Assembly: GCA_022036555.1 (NCBI GenBank)
Contig: CM039130.1
Coordinates: forward strand, 19,432,570 to 19,496,569
Length of the DNA stretch: 64,000 nucleotides
Reading direction: 5' to 3'
Source: Microstegium vimineum
Taxonomy: Eukaryota > Streptophyta > Magnoliopsida > Poales > Poaceae
In this document: positions 10,879 through 22,213 of the stretch, one piece after another
Layout of the letters: each line of letters starts with the position of its first letter
How positions within the stretch are numbered: the stretch's first letter is position 1
Made by a program: the position numbers and the translations under genes
Notes under the pieces: model-generated
What the model was told of the DNA's origin: nothing
Databases searched by the model: none
Seen by the model: the letters and a program-made list of their open reading frames with translations, nothing else

Positions 10879-12352
10879 TCAATAGGGTGGTGGATAATAT
10901 GGATGATGTTGCCACACCATTCTCCACCACTGTATTTCTTCTTCTTGATAGGCTTGGATTTGTTTGGCAGTTTGCTGGACTATGTCTGCTGTCACACCAT
11001 GCTCAACGCGAAGCTCACCTAAAGCATTGGTGAGATGATCCATTTGTTGTCGCCGGTCTCGATGCTCCCTTTCTTGTGGGGACGAGAAGGATGCTCTTGG
11101 TCCTTGCGGACGTGGTGGCCGAGGAGGCATGCCACTGGAAGTATCTATGGCATTGGAAGATACATCATCTTCCTCCTCGCTAACAACTCCGTGGGAAGGA
11201 CCACCTTGCTCAAGGTGAACAAAGTATAGCCCCTCCTGAGCTCTCCTGTTTGTACCTGCAACATCTCTTTGCCCATTTCCTTGATCCAAATCAAGGGTTA
11301 GCTTATGGGTCCTATACAACTGATGTTGCCTATTTAGAATGGGAACTTCAGTTGTTTGGCCACTATAGATCATTTTGAGTCCAGCCCTAGACCTCTTTTT
11401 AGCATTTGAGCATGTCTAAGATATTCTTCCGAAATTACTGCTCTGGGTAAAGAGATGTATTTAAACGGGTAGGTTCCATTTAACAAGTTCATGGATTCGG
11501 CAAGACGAGTTGTATGGGTTCATTACTTTCAATCGATCTTTGCCAAAATGCTACTAAACAATTTATAGGAGAGATTTGAATTTTATTGACCATGGCATAT
11601 AGCAATTTTAGCTCTATGGTGCTTAACATGCTAGCATTATTTCTAGGAAACAAAGTCATGTTCATCCAAAGATGAATAAAATGAAGGGTTGGATTATGAA
11701 TTTTCTCCGGTTTGGGGTTTGAGCAATCATTCAAGGCAGAGATAGACAACCAAAATTTTCTTTTGTTGAATCTATTCATGGCAGGATCTAAATCAAGCAA
11801 GCATGAATCATCAAAACCAAGAGCAACATTTTGATGACTCCAAGTGAGACTAAAGCTTTGATTAAACATGTGGAAAGATATTTCATCATTAGAGACTTGT
11901 AAAGAGCACAAGAACTCTATGGTGAGCAATTTAATTCCATGTTCATCCACTTGCCGAAAACTAGACCAACCAATGGTAGAAAAGATAGTATCGAATTCGG
12001 TGTTCATACCTACGTTGTAGAGAAGAGTTGGATTAAATATCCTTGTATGCTCGAAGTATTGATCCCGAAGAGAGAGATACTTCTGGTACTCTAGTTGATA
12101 AAACCAGAGGCCACTTTGTTGATCATATGTCCTCATCGGGGGTACCATGAATGCACCAAGATGAGGCATGTCCATCGGTGATTTTTCCTCCTCCTGAGGT
12201 TGTCCTTCGGGTTGGATGTTCTCCCAAGTATATTGGGTAGAACCACCCCTTCTCCTTTGAGAAGTGTCCTCGGATTGGTGGGAGCGTTGAGATGAGCTCC
12301 CACTTAGAACCTTCTTCACTTTCTTCATTGCAGACCTCAAAGGGTTCTTCAT
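10879..12352 (-). pseudogene. Athila ORF1-like gene, copy in I1
   Basis: The start is ATG at 12352 (MKNPLRSAMKKVKKVL...). The central block resembles the ATHILA ORF-1 family: FLCSLQVSNDEISFHMFNQ, ALGFDDSCLLDLDPAMNRFN, FWLSISALNDC, NPTLHFIHLWMNMTLFPRNN and ELKLLYAMVNK are ordered as in that family. The N-terminus is basic and serine-rich. The C-terminal part (11373-10879) holds an acidic stretch, a proline-rich PPRPPRPQGPR and a glutamine-rich helix, ending WQHHPYYPPPY. A frameshift near 11490-11400 separates the two halves. In Athila elements this gene lies after pol and is sometimes called env-like; its function is unknown. Here it sits about 670 bp after the protease because pol is missing. 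It has its own TATA-like sequence 275 bp upstream. Confidence 0.7.
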
Positions 12353-12626
12353 CTTCTAGAGAGGAAGAGAGACACAAGAACGAGACTAGGACAAGGCTTA
12401 GCGCTAATGTGAGCTTCCTAGTTTTTCTTGTGGGGGGAGGCTTGAGCTAAGAGAAGCTTGATGAGGATAAGGTATTCTTGTGGACTTCATAGAGTAGGAC
12501 TACTTCTTCAATGAGCTAAGAGCTTCACTTGAAGGAAGTGAGGAGAGAACAAGGCAAAGGCAAGGAAGAATGAGCTTGAACTGAATTCTAGTTGGAGTGT
12601 GAGGATTTGAGCTGTCCTTGCGTGGC

Positions 12627-12634
12627 CTTTTATA
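12627..12634 (-). promoter_or_regulatory. Candidate internal promoter of the ORF1-like gene, I1
   Basis: TATAAAAG on the minus strand, 275 bp upstream of the ORF1 ATG. Just upstream (12655-12680) is GGATCGGCTGACCCCCTATGG, nearly the same as motifs in U3 of the E LTRs. The I2 copy keeps both features. That this is an active promoter is inference. Confidence 0.45.
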
Positions 12635-12712
12635 GAGGGAGAAGATGGCACCAAGGGGGGATCGGCTGACCCCCTATGGGCATGCCCTTGGGTGCCATGA
12701 GCACTAGCTTTA

Positions 12713-13024
12713 AGAGATGCTTTTCGGCAAAGGCTCCTTGATTTTAAGTCCTTGGAGCAGGACTCTCCTTCTTATTCATTCTTGGGGTGCACTTGATGGC
12801 TCCGGAGACGGAGACCGAGGAGTGTGCACCTCCTTCGCTTTCCAAACCTGCCTTGGACTGGCAGGTTCATCCTCCTTGAGTTCATTGATCTTGGCCTCCG
12901 GGTACTACTTCTTTTGGCGTGGAGCTAGAACTCTTCTTCTTGGTGGATGTGCTTTAACCTATTTGTTAAGTTTATAACCATTGAAAGCACATTTTACCTT
13001 ATGACTTGGGAACTGGAAGTGGAT
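12713..13024 (-). other. Junction zone where E pol is missing
   Basis: About 310 bp between the ORF1 upstream region and the protease end. No reverse transcriptase, RNase H or integrase motif is visible in any frame. In a complete Athila element several kilobases of pol would lie here. Confidence 0.55.
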
Positions 13025-14772
13025 TTAGCCCAATCCCACGTAGATGACCGCATTGGTGGTGTTGAGGAAGCGCCTTCCAAGGATGACAGGAATGTCCACA
13101 TTGGCTCCCATGTCCAAGATGATGAAGTCGGTGGGGATGTACTCATCTTGGATGTTCACCAAGATATTCCTAGCAAGTCCTTCGGGAAACCACATCGTCT
13201 GATCTGCCATCTAGAAACGAACACATGTAGGGAACAAGGGTCCCCCTATCAAGTTATCATATGTTACCTTGGACATGATGTTGACACCCGATCCAAGGTC
13301 GCAGAAGGTGTTGTGGAAGGTTTGTTGTCCGATTGAGCACTTGATCGTCGGATGGCCTGGATCTTCCTTCTTCATGATGAAAGGAGGATCGAGAAGGTAG
13401 CCCCAATTGGAGCGAAGTAGAGGCTTACCGAACCTCCTTGTAACCATATTAACATGCTCAATCGGATCCTCTGGTTTCCCAGGAATCTTACCTTGTTCTA
13501 TAGATAGCGTAGCTGCTGCTAATTGAGCTAATTGGGTTTCTAGCATTTTATTAAAACTCAATTGATTTTTCATGGTAGTGGCAAAGCTATCCATTTTTTC
13601 ACCAAGAGTTTCAAGAACTTTATCATTGACAATCATCTTTTTGTTAATACCATCATTAATTTAAGATTGACCAAGAACAAGATCTTTCAATGAAGGCTAA
13701 TTATTATAAGAATTGTAATTATTGTAATTGCTATTACCTCCATTACCTTGGTAGAAGGGGCGTGACTTCCAATTTCCTGGTTGTTGGGGTTGATACTCGT
13801 TGTTGTTGTTGTTGATGATGATGAAGTTCACGTCCTCCTTCGATGTCTCAGGGCAATTGTTGCCCGAGTGATCATTTCCCCCGCACACCTCGCACCATGG
13901 ATCATCTTCAATAGCTTGTGTGGTGGCAGTGGGGTAGATGGCCTCGTGTTCCTTCTTGGAACCTTCTTCTATCTTCTTCATTAAGAGGTCCATCTTGGCA
14001 GAGAGCATGTCCACCTCATTGACGGTGTGCATAACTCTCTTCTTCGGCTGGAGACGTTCCTCACCCCATCCTTGGTTGAGTACCATCTTCTCGATGAGGT
14101 CCTTGGCATTTCTCATTGTGTGTTGGAGAAATGCCCCTCCAGCGGCAGCATCAAGGTGACTACGGGCCATTCTAGACAGCCCGTGGTAGAATCCTTGAAT
14201 CAGGAGCCAGTCTTATATCCCATGATGAGGACAGACACGAATGTACTCCTGGAGACATTCCCATGCTTCGGGAATCATCACATCCGATTGTTGTTGGAAG
14301 CTCGAAATCATTCCACAAAGGGCATTGGTTTTTCCCGTTGAAAAGAACTTCTTGAGGAATGCATTAGCACCCTCTCCCAGGTGGTGGCTTCTTCTTTGTG
14401 GCCATAAAACCATTGCTTCGCCTTCCCCAATAACGAGAATGGGAAGAGGCGAAGACGAATAGTGTCCGGCATCACTCCTTTGATAGTGAATGTACCACAG
14501 ACCTCCATGAAGTGTTGGAGATGAGCGTTGGCATCCTCATGGGGCTTCCCGCAAAATGGGTTGGCCTGCACCATGTGGATCAAGGCAGGCTTCAGCTCGA
14601 AGGTGGCATCCCCGAAGTTGACTTCTGGGCCCTGAGCTACGTGGGTAGCGGACGGGGCTGATAAGTCAGAGATCGCCTTCTGGGCCATAGCGTCCTTGAG
14701 TGGTGGTGCAGAGCCTCCTTCCTCTAACGGATTTAGGGTCGAGATGAACCTCTAAGGGGAACTTGATGACAT
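13025..14772 (-). pseudogene. gag-pro: Athila-like gag-protease of element E
   Basis: This is read on the minus strand from a likely ATG at 14772. The gag core carries QANPFCGKPHEDANAHLQHF, LRLFPFSLLGKAKQWF and the short linker to ANAFLKKFF, as in Athila gag. A CCHC knuckle (CEVCGGNDHSGNNC) is near 13900, followed by an asparagine-rich stretch. The protease has the Athila-type active site FCDLGSGVNIM near 13300, then DMGANVDIPVILGRRFL near 13100. In-frame stops lie just after the start, at 13697 and at 13211, and a frameshift lies near 14310-14410. The frame ends at 13025 where reverse transcriptase should begin. Confidence 0.8.
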
Positions 14773-14957
14773 CTAGTCCTCCTCAACAACTGCTCGGGGT
14801 CTTCTAGATAATTTCTCGGTAGTTGGAAACCGCTCATACACTGTCTGGGTTCACAAGAAAGGAAGACACAGACACGGGTAAGCCCCTATGACTAATAGAT
14901 AACTAAGTTAACGAGAATCTCTGGATTCAATATAATTAAAATTTATAGGCTATGCTT

Positions 14958-14975
14958 TCCTCAGCAATGGCGCCA
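14958..14975 (-). other. Primer-binding site of E (I1)
   Basis: TGGCGCCATTGCTGAGGA on the minus strand, eight bases after the L2 end. It is close to the tRNA-Asp type site (TGGCGCCGTTGCCGGGGA) usual for Athila elements. The I2 copy has lost this site. Confidence 0.8.
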
Positions 14976-14983
14976 GAAATGCT

Positions 14984-15492
14984 TGTTGGTATTTCTTATG
15001 ACTATTGGATAAATCCGCAAGCGCACAAATTATATCGTTGTAGCACTTCACCTAGGAGTATTACAAGGTATCATAATTTATATTTTCCCAAGGGAAAGCT
15101 GAGCTAGAATTATAATTAGAGAGAGATCCTAGAGAGCACCTCAACTTAGTACCAACTAGTATAGGGGGTAATCGAATAAAGTGATAGGAAGGGGTGATGA
15201 ATGAATAAGCCACGGTAAAAGATAACTTAGAGATAACTAGTGAGTATAGCTAGGTGGGACGACAACGAGGGAGTATAGGGATTCCTATGTAATTCACTTT
15301 ACTTCAATATACTTAGCCAATTAATTAGTCTAAACACTATAGTTTGTCTCCTCAATACAAGTATGCTAGGCGAGAGGATAGATCAGTAGGAGGACAAAAC
15401 TCCTACCGGACCGCGCTCTCTTTTTATGTGGGCCTTACCTTTTAAGAACTTGCCTAAGAACACGTGGTGGAGTACAAAGACTAGACAAGGCT
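14984..15492 (-). repeat. E LTR copy L2, left part
   Basis: The first 509 bp (plus-strand order) of the shared middle LTR, interrupted at 15492 by element B. The duplicated target AGGCT is at 15488-15492. It continues at 41551. Confidence 0.9.
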
Positions 15493-15951
15493 TGTCGATG
15501 TGATATCCTATACGGTACCCATAGACCGGGCCTCCTTCACTCGGCCCACGAAGGAAGACAAACATGGCGAAACCGGATTCTACTTGGTAACAACGACAAA
15601 GACCGAAGAGTAGCTTAGGACTCTAAGTTTGTAACCGAGTAGGATTAGAACAGCCCTCGGCCAGTCCTTGGACTATAAAGGGCTGGTGAGGGTATCACCC
15701 AAAAAACATCTAAACATACTACGCAACACCCGATACGTAGAGTGATACACAACACCTTGTATTACAAAGATCAGAGCAATAACAAGCGACCTAACTAGAC
15801 GTAGGGTTATTACTCGACTATGTCGAGGGCCTGAACCTGTATAAACCGTGTGTCCCTGCGTGTCCAACCACCAAGGTTTCACTATTCGCCGAGGCACGAA
15901 CAACTGTCTCGGGTAACCCCGTGGCAGGCTATCGGTGGTAAAACATCGACA
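15493..15951 (+). repeat. 5' LTR of element B (459 bp)
   Basis: It starts TGTCGATGTGATATCC and ends AAACATCGACA. The TATA box (TATAAAG) is at 15674-15680. Compared with the 3' LTR and with D it lacks CTTACCGGAGCC-type sequence near 15529. Confidence 0.92.
15674..15680 (+). promoter_or_regulatory. TATA box of element B LTR
   Basis: TATAAAG in the context GACTATAAAGGGCTGGTGAG. The same context occurs in D near 50375 and in the B 3' LTR near 41268. Confidence 0.6.
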
Positions 15952-15953
15952 GC

Positions 15954-15971
15954 TGGCGCGCCAGGTAGGGG
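15954..15971 (+). other. Primer-binding site of B
   Basis: TGGCGCGCCAGGTAGGGG, two bases after the LTR end. Confidence 0.9.
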
Positions 15972-16018
15972 CTTTCGGCGAATTGTTTCTCGAAAGTTTG
16001 GTGGACCACGACCTCAAC

Positions 16019-19000
16019 ATGATGAAATCGACGGAATCAACATTTTTCTTCGGATCATGGATCTACGAGATCGACAACAATGGAAAGCTTCAAAGCCGAC
16101 TCCGAGAAGAGAAAGGAGTTAGCAAAAAGATTGAACAAGATCTTCAAGAACTGAATCAAAAGACCAAAAATCTCACGATTTCGAAGCCGACCGGACTAAC
16201 AGAAGATGGATACGAAACCGACTTAGAGAAGGAGACATCACCTCATACCAACTCCAAGACAAACACGAAAAGACTAAGCACAAATCTAGGCAGAATACGC
16301 AATCGAGCCTCAGTCAAAAGAAGAAACAACTCGGAAGCAATCAAGTACTCGGGTTCATACGGACTACACAACTCCGCATCTACATACGGAAATTTTCTTT
16401 GGAAAGAGATGACAAGAAGCATAACTCTGAAAGGCGCTTAAGAGGGAATGGTAATGTCAACAACTCCAGAAGGTTGCATCGTGCACTGGCCAAACCTATC
16501 CCCAAGAATGCAAGACCAAGATAGAGAACTACCATTCCAAGTAGGAAAAGAACTCAGACTATATCAGGAATTATCATGCAAGCCAAGAAAGAGAAACCAA
16601 CAAACAAAAAGAACTCGAAGAGCGCATACTATATACATGGCGGAGCTAGAACCTTACTTAGAACCGCCACAAATACCCGACTTGAAATCATCAGATGAAT
16701 CAGAAGGAGATATCTCAGACAATGAGGAAGGCGATGACAATGAAGCCAATGACCATAAAGCTGCAAGACTAAAGAAGAACAAAGCTAGAGCAGGAAGAAG
16801 AAATCGAGCCGCCAGGAGAAAGCAAATCTAGAACAAATACAAAGCAGAATTAATAGAATACAACAGGAAGAAGGCAGAAAGAGAATCCATGAAAAACACA
16901 AAGAGAGAGAGAATTGAAGAACTAACAAAAGAGCTAAACATCCTCACTAAAGAGGAAAGAATCACAGATGAGCCAAATAAAGAAGACGGAGACCCCAATA
17001 AACAACTCGATGACAATACACCTCAAGAAGGACAAGGAGAAAAACAAGAGGAACAACCCTCAAGAAGTCAATATTTCACAAATTGGGAAAAACAGAGGTA
17101 CCACAACCATCGGAAAGGTAGGAACAACATCTCAGACTAATAAAGCAAAATGGCCCAGATTGGGGCTAGCACTACCCGGAAGACTATGGAGAATCCGAAT
17201 ACAGAGGAGACAGGGATTATTACAAGAGAGACTGGTCACCCGACTTCAACAGAACAGAACAATATGGCAGATTCCCATGTTTTGTAGGAAGACTGCAGAC
17301 GTTGAAATTACCACACAAATTTAAACCAGCAAATCACTCCAAATACAATGGAAAAGTGGAACCTACACAATGGATAAGAGTCTATTCCCAATCCATTAAA
17401 CTCGTGGGAGGAAACAATGACATTAAAGCCTTATACTTTCCAATGACACTTGAAGCCATGCCTCTACAATGGTTTGACAAGCTGAAACCATGATCAATCA
17501 AGTATTGGGAAGATTTGCAAGAAGCTTTCTGCAACAACTTCGTAGGAATAATAACACACCCCATGACAGCGGCAGAATTGAAGAACGTAAAGCAAAGAAA
17601 AGGAGAAACACTAAGGGAGTATTATCAAAGGTTTAGAGAACTCAGAGCTCAAACACACGATATCACCGACAGAGAAGTAATAGAGACATTTGCGGATGGA
17701 ATCCTAGCAAATTGGCAATTCAAAAATTATTTCAATGAAAATCCTAGATCCAATGAAGATTTCAAAAGAGCCGTCAAAAACATGATATCGTCAGAAGAAA
17801 GAACTCGGCACAGATTCACCCAAGATTTTCATGAAAATAGAAGGCCAGATTTTAGACAACAAGACAAATGACCAAGACAAGATAACATGGTAGCACCAAC
17901 AAACAACAAAAGAAAATACAGCGATAATGACAAAGGAGGATACAACAACAATTACAACAACAACAGAAACACAAACCAGAATAACAGATACTCAAACAAT
18001 AACTACCAAGGCAACAACTATGCAAGAAAGCCAGCAGAGAGGATAGAAAATCTACCCTGCCATATACATCCTCACGCAGGGCACAAGCTAGTTGAATGCG
18101 ACATCTTTCAACGAAGATTCACAAAGAAAGAAGAGACACGAGCAAACAACTCGGAACAAAGAACAGAGGAATCCAGAAAGGATACGAAGAAAGCAGAAGG
18201 AAATTATCAAGAACCTCAACGACAAATAGCAGTATTCTTTTCTAGAGCATCATATATAAGAAGTAAAAGACAAGAAAAGCTAGCACACAGAACTACCATG
18301 GCAGCGGAACCAGCTACCCCAAGACATTTAGATTGGTCAGAATACCCAATTCAGTTTACAAAAGAAGATCAATGGACAAGCGCAGCAAATGCTGGCTACT
18401 ATCCCCTAGTAATGGGACCAACAATAGCAGGAGTAACAGTATCCAAAGTGCTCATTGATGGAGGAGCAGGACCAAACATAATCTTCGCAGACACCCTAAG
18501 GAAGATGAATTTAGACTATGAAGGCATGATCATACCAACAAGTATTCCCTTCTATGGGATAGTACCCGGAAGATCTTCTATGCCATTGGGACAGATTACC
18601 TTACCAGTCACCTTTGGAACACCTGACAAATATTGAACAGAGTTCATTAAATTCGAAGTAGCTGACTTTGAATCATGTTATCATGCGATTCTTGGAAGAC
18701 CAGCACTCACAAGATACATGACAGTACCCCACTATCCGTACCTATTACTCAAAATGCCGACAACAAAAGGAGTCCTTTCACTAAAGGGAGATCTAAAGAA
18801 GGCTTATGACTGTGATGTGCAAGTCATACAAATATCAGAAAAGTTACAAGACTATAAGGAAAAAGAAGACATTGCAAAGAAGGTCGAGGAAATGAATCCG
18901 GACGAAATCCAAATACCAGCAAAGAAGCCAAAAAACTTTACACCTCCAAAAGAAGCCGCCACAAAGACAATTGACTTATTGACCGGGGATTCCGAAAAAA

Positions 19001-19035
19001 TGACAATAATCAGTGCAAATCTGGACCCCAAATAG
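16019..19035 (+). pseudogene. gag-pro: Gag-protease region of element B
   Basis: The start is ATG at 16019 (MMKSTESTFFFGSW...). A long charged N-terminal region (16019-17140) is broken by TAA at 16439 and TAG at 16829. The gag core (17302-17830) contains QWIRVYSQSIKLVGGNND, ALYFPMTLEAMPLQWFDKL and REYYQRFRELRAQTHDI. An asparagine-rich linker and a zinc-finger-like LPCHIHPHAGHKLVECD follow. The protease active-site segment VLIDGGAGPNIIFADT is near 18450 and ILGRPALTRYM near 18700. The core frame (17302-19035) has stops at 17491, 17869 and 18634; D reads through all three, so they are private to B. The final TAG at 19033-19035 is shared with D. At least one frameshift near 17140 separates the N-terminal part from the core. 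Confidence 0.88.
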
Positions 19036-22000
19036 GAACTCGTGCTCACCAACTTTCTAAGGGACAACAAAGACATATTCACATGGAATCCAGCAGACAT
19101 GCCAGGAGTCCCAAAGGAGTTGGCTGAGCACAAAATTGACACAAACAAAGGGTCAAGACTAGTGAAACAAAAGCTACGCATATTCGCACCAGACAGGAAA
19201 GCAGCAATCAAAAAGGAAATCACAAAACTATTGGCAGCAGGATTCATCAGAGAGATAATCAACCCGGACTGGTTAGTAAATCCAACCTTAGTAGAGAAAA
19301 AGAACTCGAAAGAATGGCGAATGTGTGTGGACTACACGGATCTCAACAAACACTGCTCAAAAGACCCATATGGGCCACCAAGGATCGACCAAGTCATAGA
19401 TTCAACAGCCGGGATCGTCACTACTATCTTTTCTGGACTGCTATTCCGGGTACCACCAAATATCACTAAGAGAAGAAGATAAAAACATCATTTATAACAC
19501 CCTTCGGAGCATATTGCTACAAGTCAATGCCGTTTGGACTAAAAAACGTAGGAGCAACGTATCAAAGAGCAATACAAACCTGCCTTGGAGGTCAAATCGG
19601 AAGAAACGCTGAAGCATACATTGATGACGTGGTAATCAAAACAAAGGAACCTGAATCACTATTGGAAGACCTAGAAGAGACCTTCAAAAATCTGAAATAA
19701 TGGAAGTGGAAACTCAACCCTACAAAATGCGTTTTTGGCGTACCTTCTGGACAACTACTCGGTTTCTTAGTCAGCAATAGAGGGATAGAAGCAAGCCAAA
19801 AACAAGTCAAAGAAATTATGGATATGAAGCCACCAAACAAGATCAAGGACAAACAAAAACTAATAGGATGTATGGCAGCCCTTAACAGATTCATCTCAAA
19901 ACTTGGAGAAAGAGGACTACCCTTCTTCAAACTTCTAAAAAAGAAAGAAAACTTCAAATGGACAGAAGAGACAAATCAAGCTTTCATCAAGTTAAAAGAA
20001 TATTTATCATCTTCTCCGGTAATGACACCACTAAGAAACAAGGAAGACATGATGCTATATATCGCTACAACAAAGAAGTAGTAAGCGCAGCAGTTATAGT
20101 GGAAAGAGAAGAACCCGGACATATCTACAAAGTGCAAAGGCCAGTATATTACATCAGCGAAGTACTTACGGAATCAAAAGTCAGATACCCACATGTACAA
20201 AACTACTCTACGTAGTACTCATATCATCAACAAAGTTAAGACATTATTTCCATGAGCACAAAATAAAAGTCATGACCAACTTCCCGTTACAAGACAAACT
20301 CAGAAACAAAGATGCCATAGGCCGAATATCAAAATGGGCAGTAGAGCTCGGAGCTTTAAACCTATACTTCAAACCAAGAACGGCAATCAAATTATAGATA
20401 TTACCCGACTTCATTGCAGAATGGACAGAAGTCACACAAAAAGAACACAAACCAATACGAGACCATTGGAAGATGTACTTTGATGGTTCTCTAAAGCTTG
20501 GAGGGGCAAGAGCAGGTGTGCTATTAATCTCCCCAGAAGGAAGACAACTAAAGTATGTACTACAAATATTATGGCAAGCAACAAACAATGAAGCAGAATA
20601 CGAAACACTTATTCAACAGTAGTAATCAACGAAGTAAACAAAGAGTGGGATTACACAAAAAACAACATGGACTCATAGTATGTAGAAATAAGAAAACTTG
20701 AGAAGAATTTTGAAGGACTAGAAATCCATCATGTCCTAAGAGATTCAAATGTGGCAGCAGATATCCTGTCAAAATTGGGATCAGACAGAGCAAAGGTACC
20801 ACCCGGAATATTCATAGAAGAACTTGCAAAGCCATCAATCCAAGAAATCAGTAAAGAAAAAGAAGACTCAATGGACATAGATAGGATAAAAGAACCTGAC
20901 ATCTCAAGACAGATCCTCAATACAGAAAGCGATTGGAGACAACTATACATTGATTATAAAAGTGAAAGCAAACTACCCGGAGACAAAGCAGAGGCAACAA
21001 GGGTTATAAGGAAAAGCAAAGCATACGTTGTCATAAAATACAAACTATAGAAGAGGGCAACATCTTCTGGAGTTTTATTGAAATGCGTATCAACGCAAGA
21101 AGGAAAAGAGATATTGGAAGAAATCCACTCGGGATGCTGTGGAAATCATGCAACATCTAGAACACTAATCGGTAAAGCATTTAGAAGTGGATTCTATTGG
21201 CCAACAACACTCAAGGATGCAGAACAATTAGTCAAGACATGCAAAAGCTGCCAAATGTTTGCAAGAAAATCACATGTTCTAGCACACAACCTAATCTGCA
21301 TACCACCAGCCTGGCCTTTTTCATGCTGGGGGCTAGATCAAGTCGGACCTCTCAAAAAAGCAAAAGGAGGATTTGAATACATATTCGTGGCAGTAGATAA
21401 ATTTACCAAATGGATCGAATACAAACCACTAGTCAAATATAGCGCAGAAAAGGCAACAGAATTCATACAAGACATCATGCACAGATTTGGGATGCCCAAC
21501 CGAATAATCACAGACCTTGGATCACCATTTACAGCAAAAGAATTCCAATATTAGGCGAGAGATTGCGGAATAGAGATAGACTATGCATCAGTAGCTCACC
21601 CCCAAGAAAATGACAAGTTGAAAGAGCCAATGGGCTATTATTACAAGGCCTAAAACCAAGACTATATGAAGACCTAAAAGATTATGGAGGAAAATGGATA
21701 GAAGAATTACCAAAAGTAGTATGGGGTTTAAGAACCAAATAAGCAGAGCAACATGATATTCACCTTTCTTCCTAGTATATGGATCAGAAGCCATACTTCC
21801 TGCTGACTTAATTTGGCAATCTCCAAGAATAGAACAATACGACGAAGGAGAAGCCGAAGAAACAAGACGTCTAGAGATTGACACAATCGAAGAAATAAGA
21901 GACAGTTCGGTAATACAAAATGCAAGATACCTACAAGGCTTACGAAGACATGACGATAGAAACATGCATCCAAGAACACTAAAACCAGGAGACCTAGTAC

Positions 22001-22170
22001 TACGACTAATTCAAAAGAAAGAAGGAAGACACAAACTACTCAGCCCATGGGAGGGCCCTTTTATCATAAAGACAACAATACAACCCGGAACATACGAGCT
22101 AATGACAGAAGACGGAATACAATTAAGCCACACTTGGCATATCAGCCAACTCAAGAAATTCTACAATTGA
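19036..22170 (+). pseudogene. pol: Pol of element B: RT, two RNase H domains, integrase
   Basis: It continues in the protease frame after one TAG: LTNFLRDNKDIF, then RT motifs RMCVDYTDLNKHCSKDPYGP. A one-base insertion near 19412 shifts the frame. The catalytic YIDDVVIKT lies near 19630. The Ty3 RNase H runs about 19950-20400 and the archaeal-type RNase H follows from about 20460 (DGSLKLGGARAGVLL). A deletion of about 60 bp near 20615 removes the GDS catalytic segment that D keeps. Integrase has the HHCC finger (C-X2-C as CKSCQ near 21245), WGLDQVGP, ITDLGSPF and the HPQEN segment (frameshifted here). Its C-terminus ends HTWHISQLKKFYN at 22170. There are many other stops and shifts. This copy cannot encode an active Pol. 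Confidence 0.9.
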
Positions 22171-22213
22171 AAACACAAAAAAGATACAAGACTTCAAGAA
22201 CAAACGATCTACA

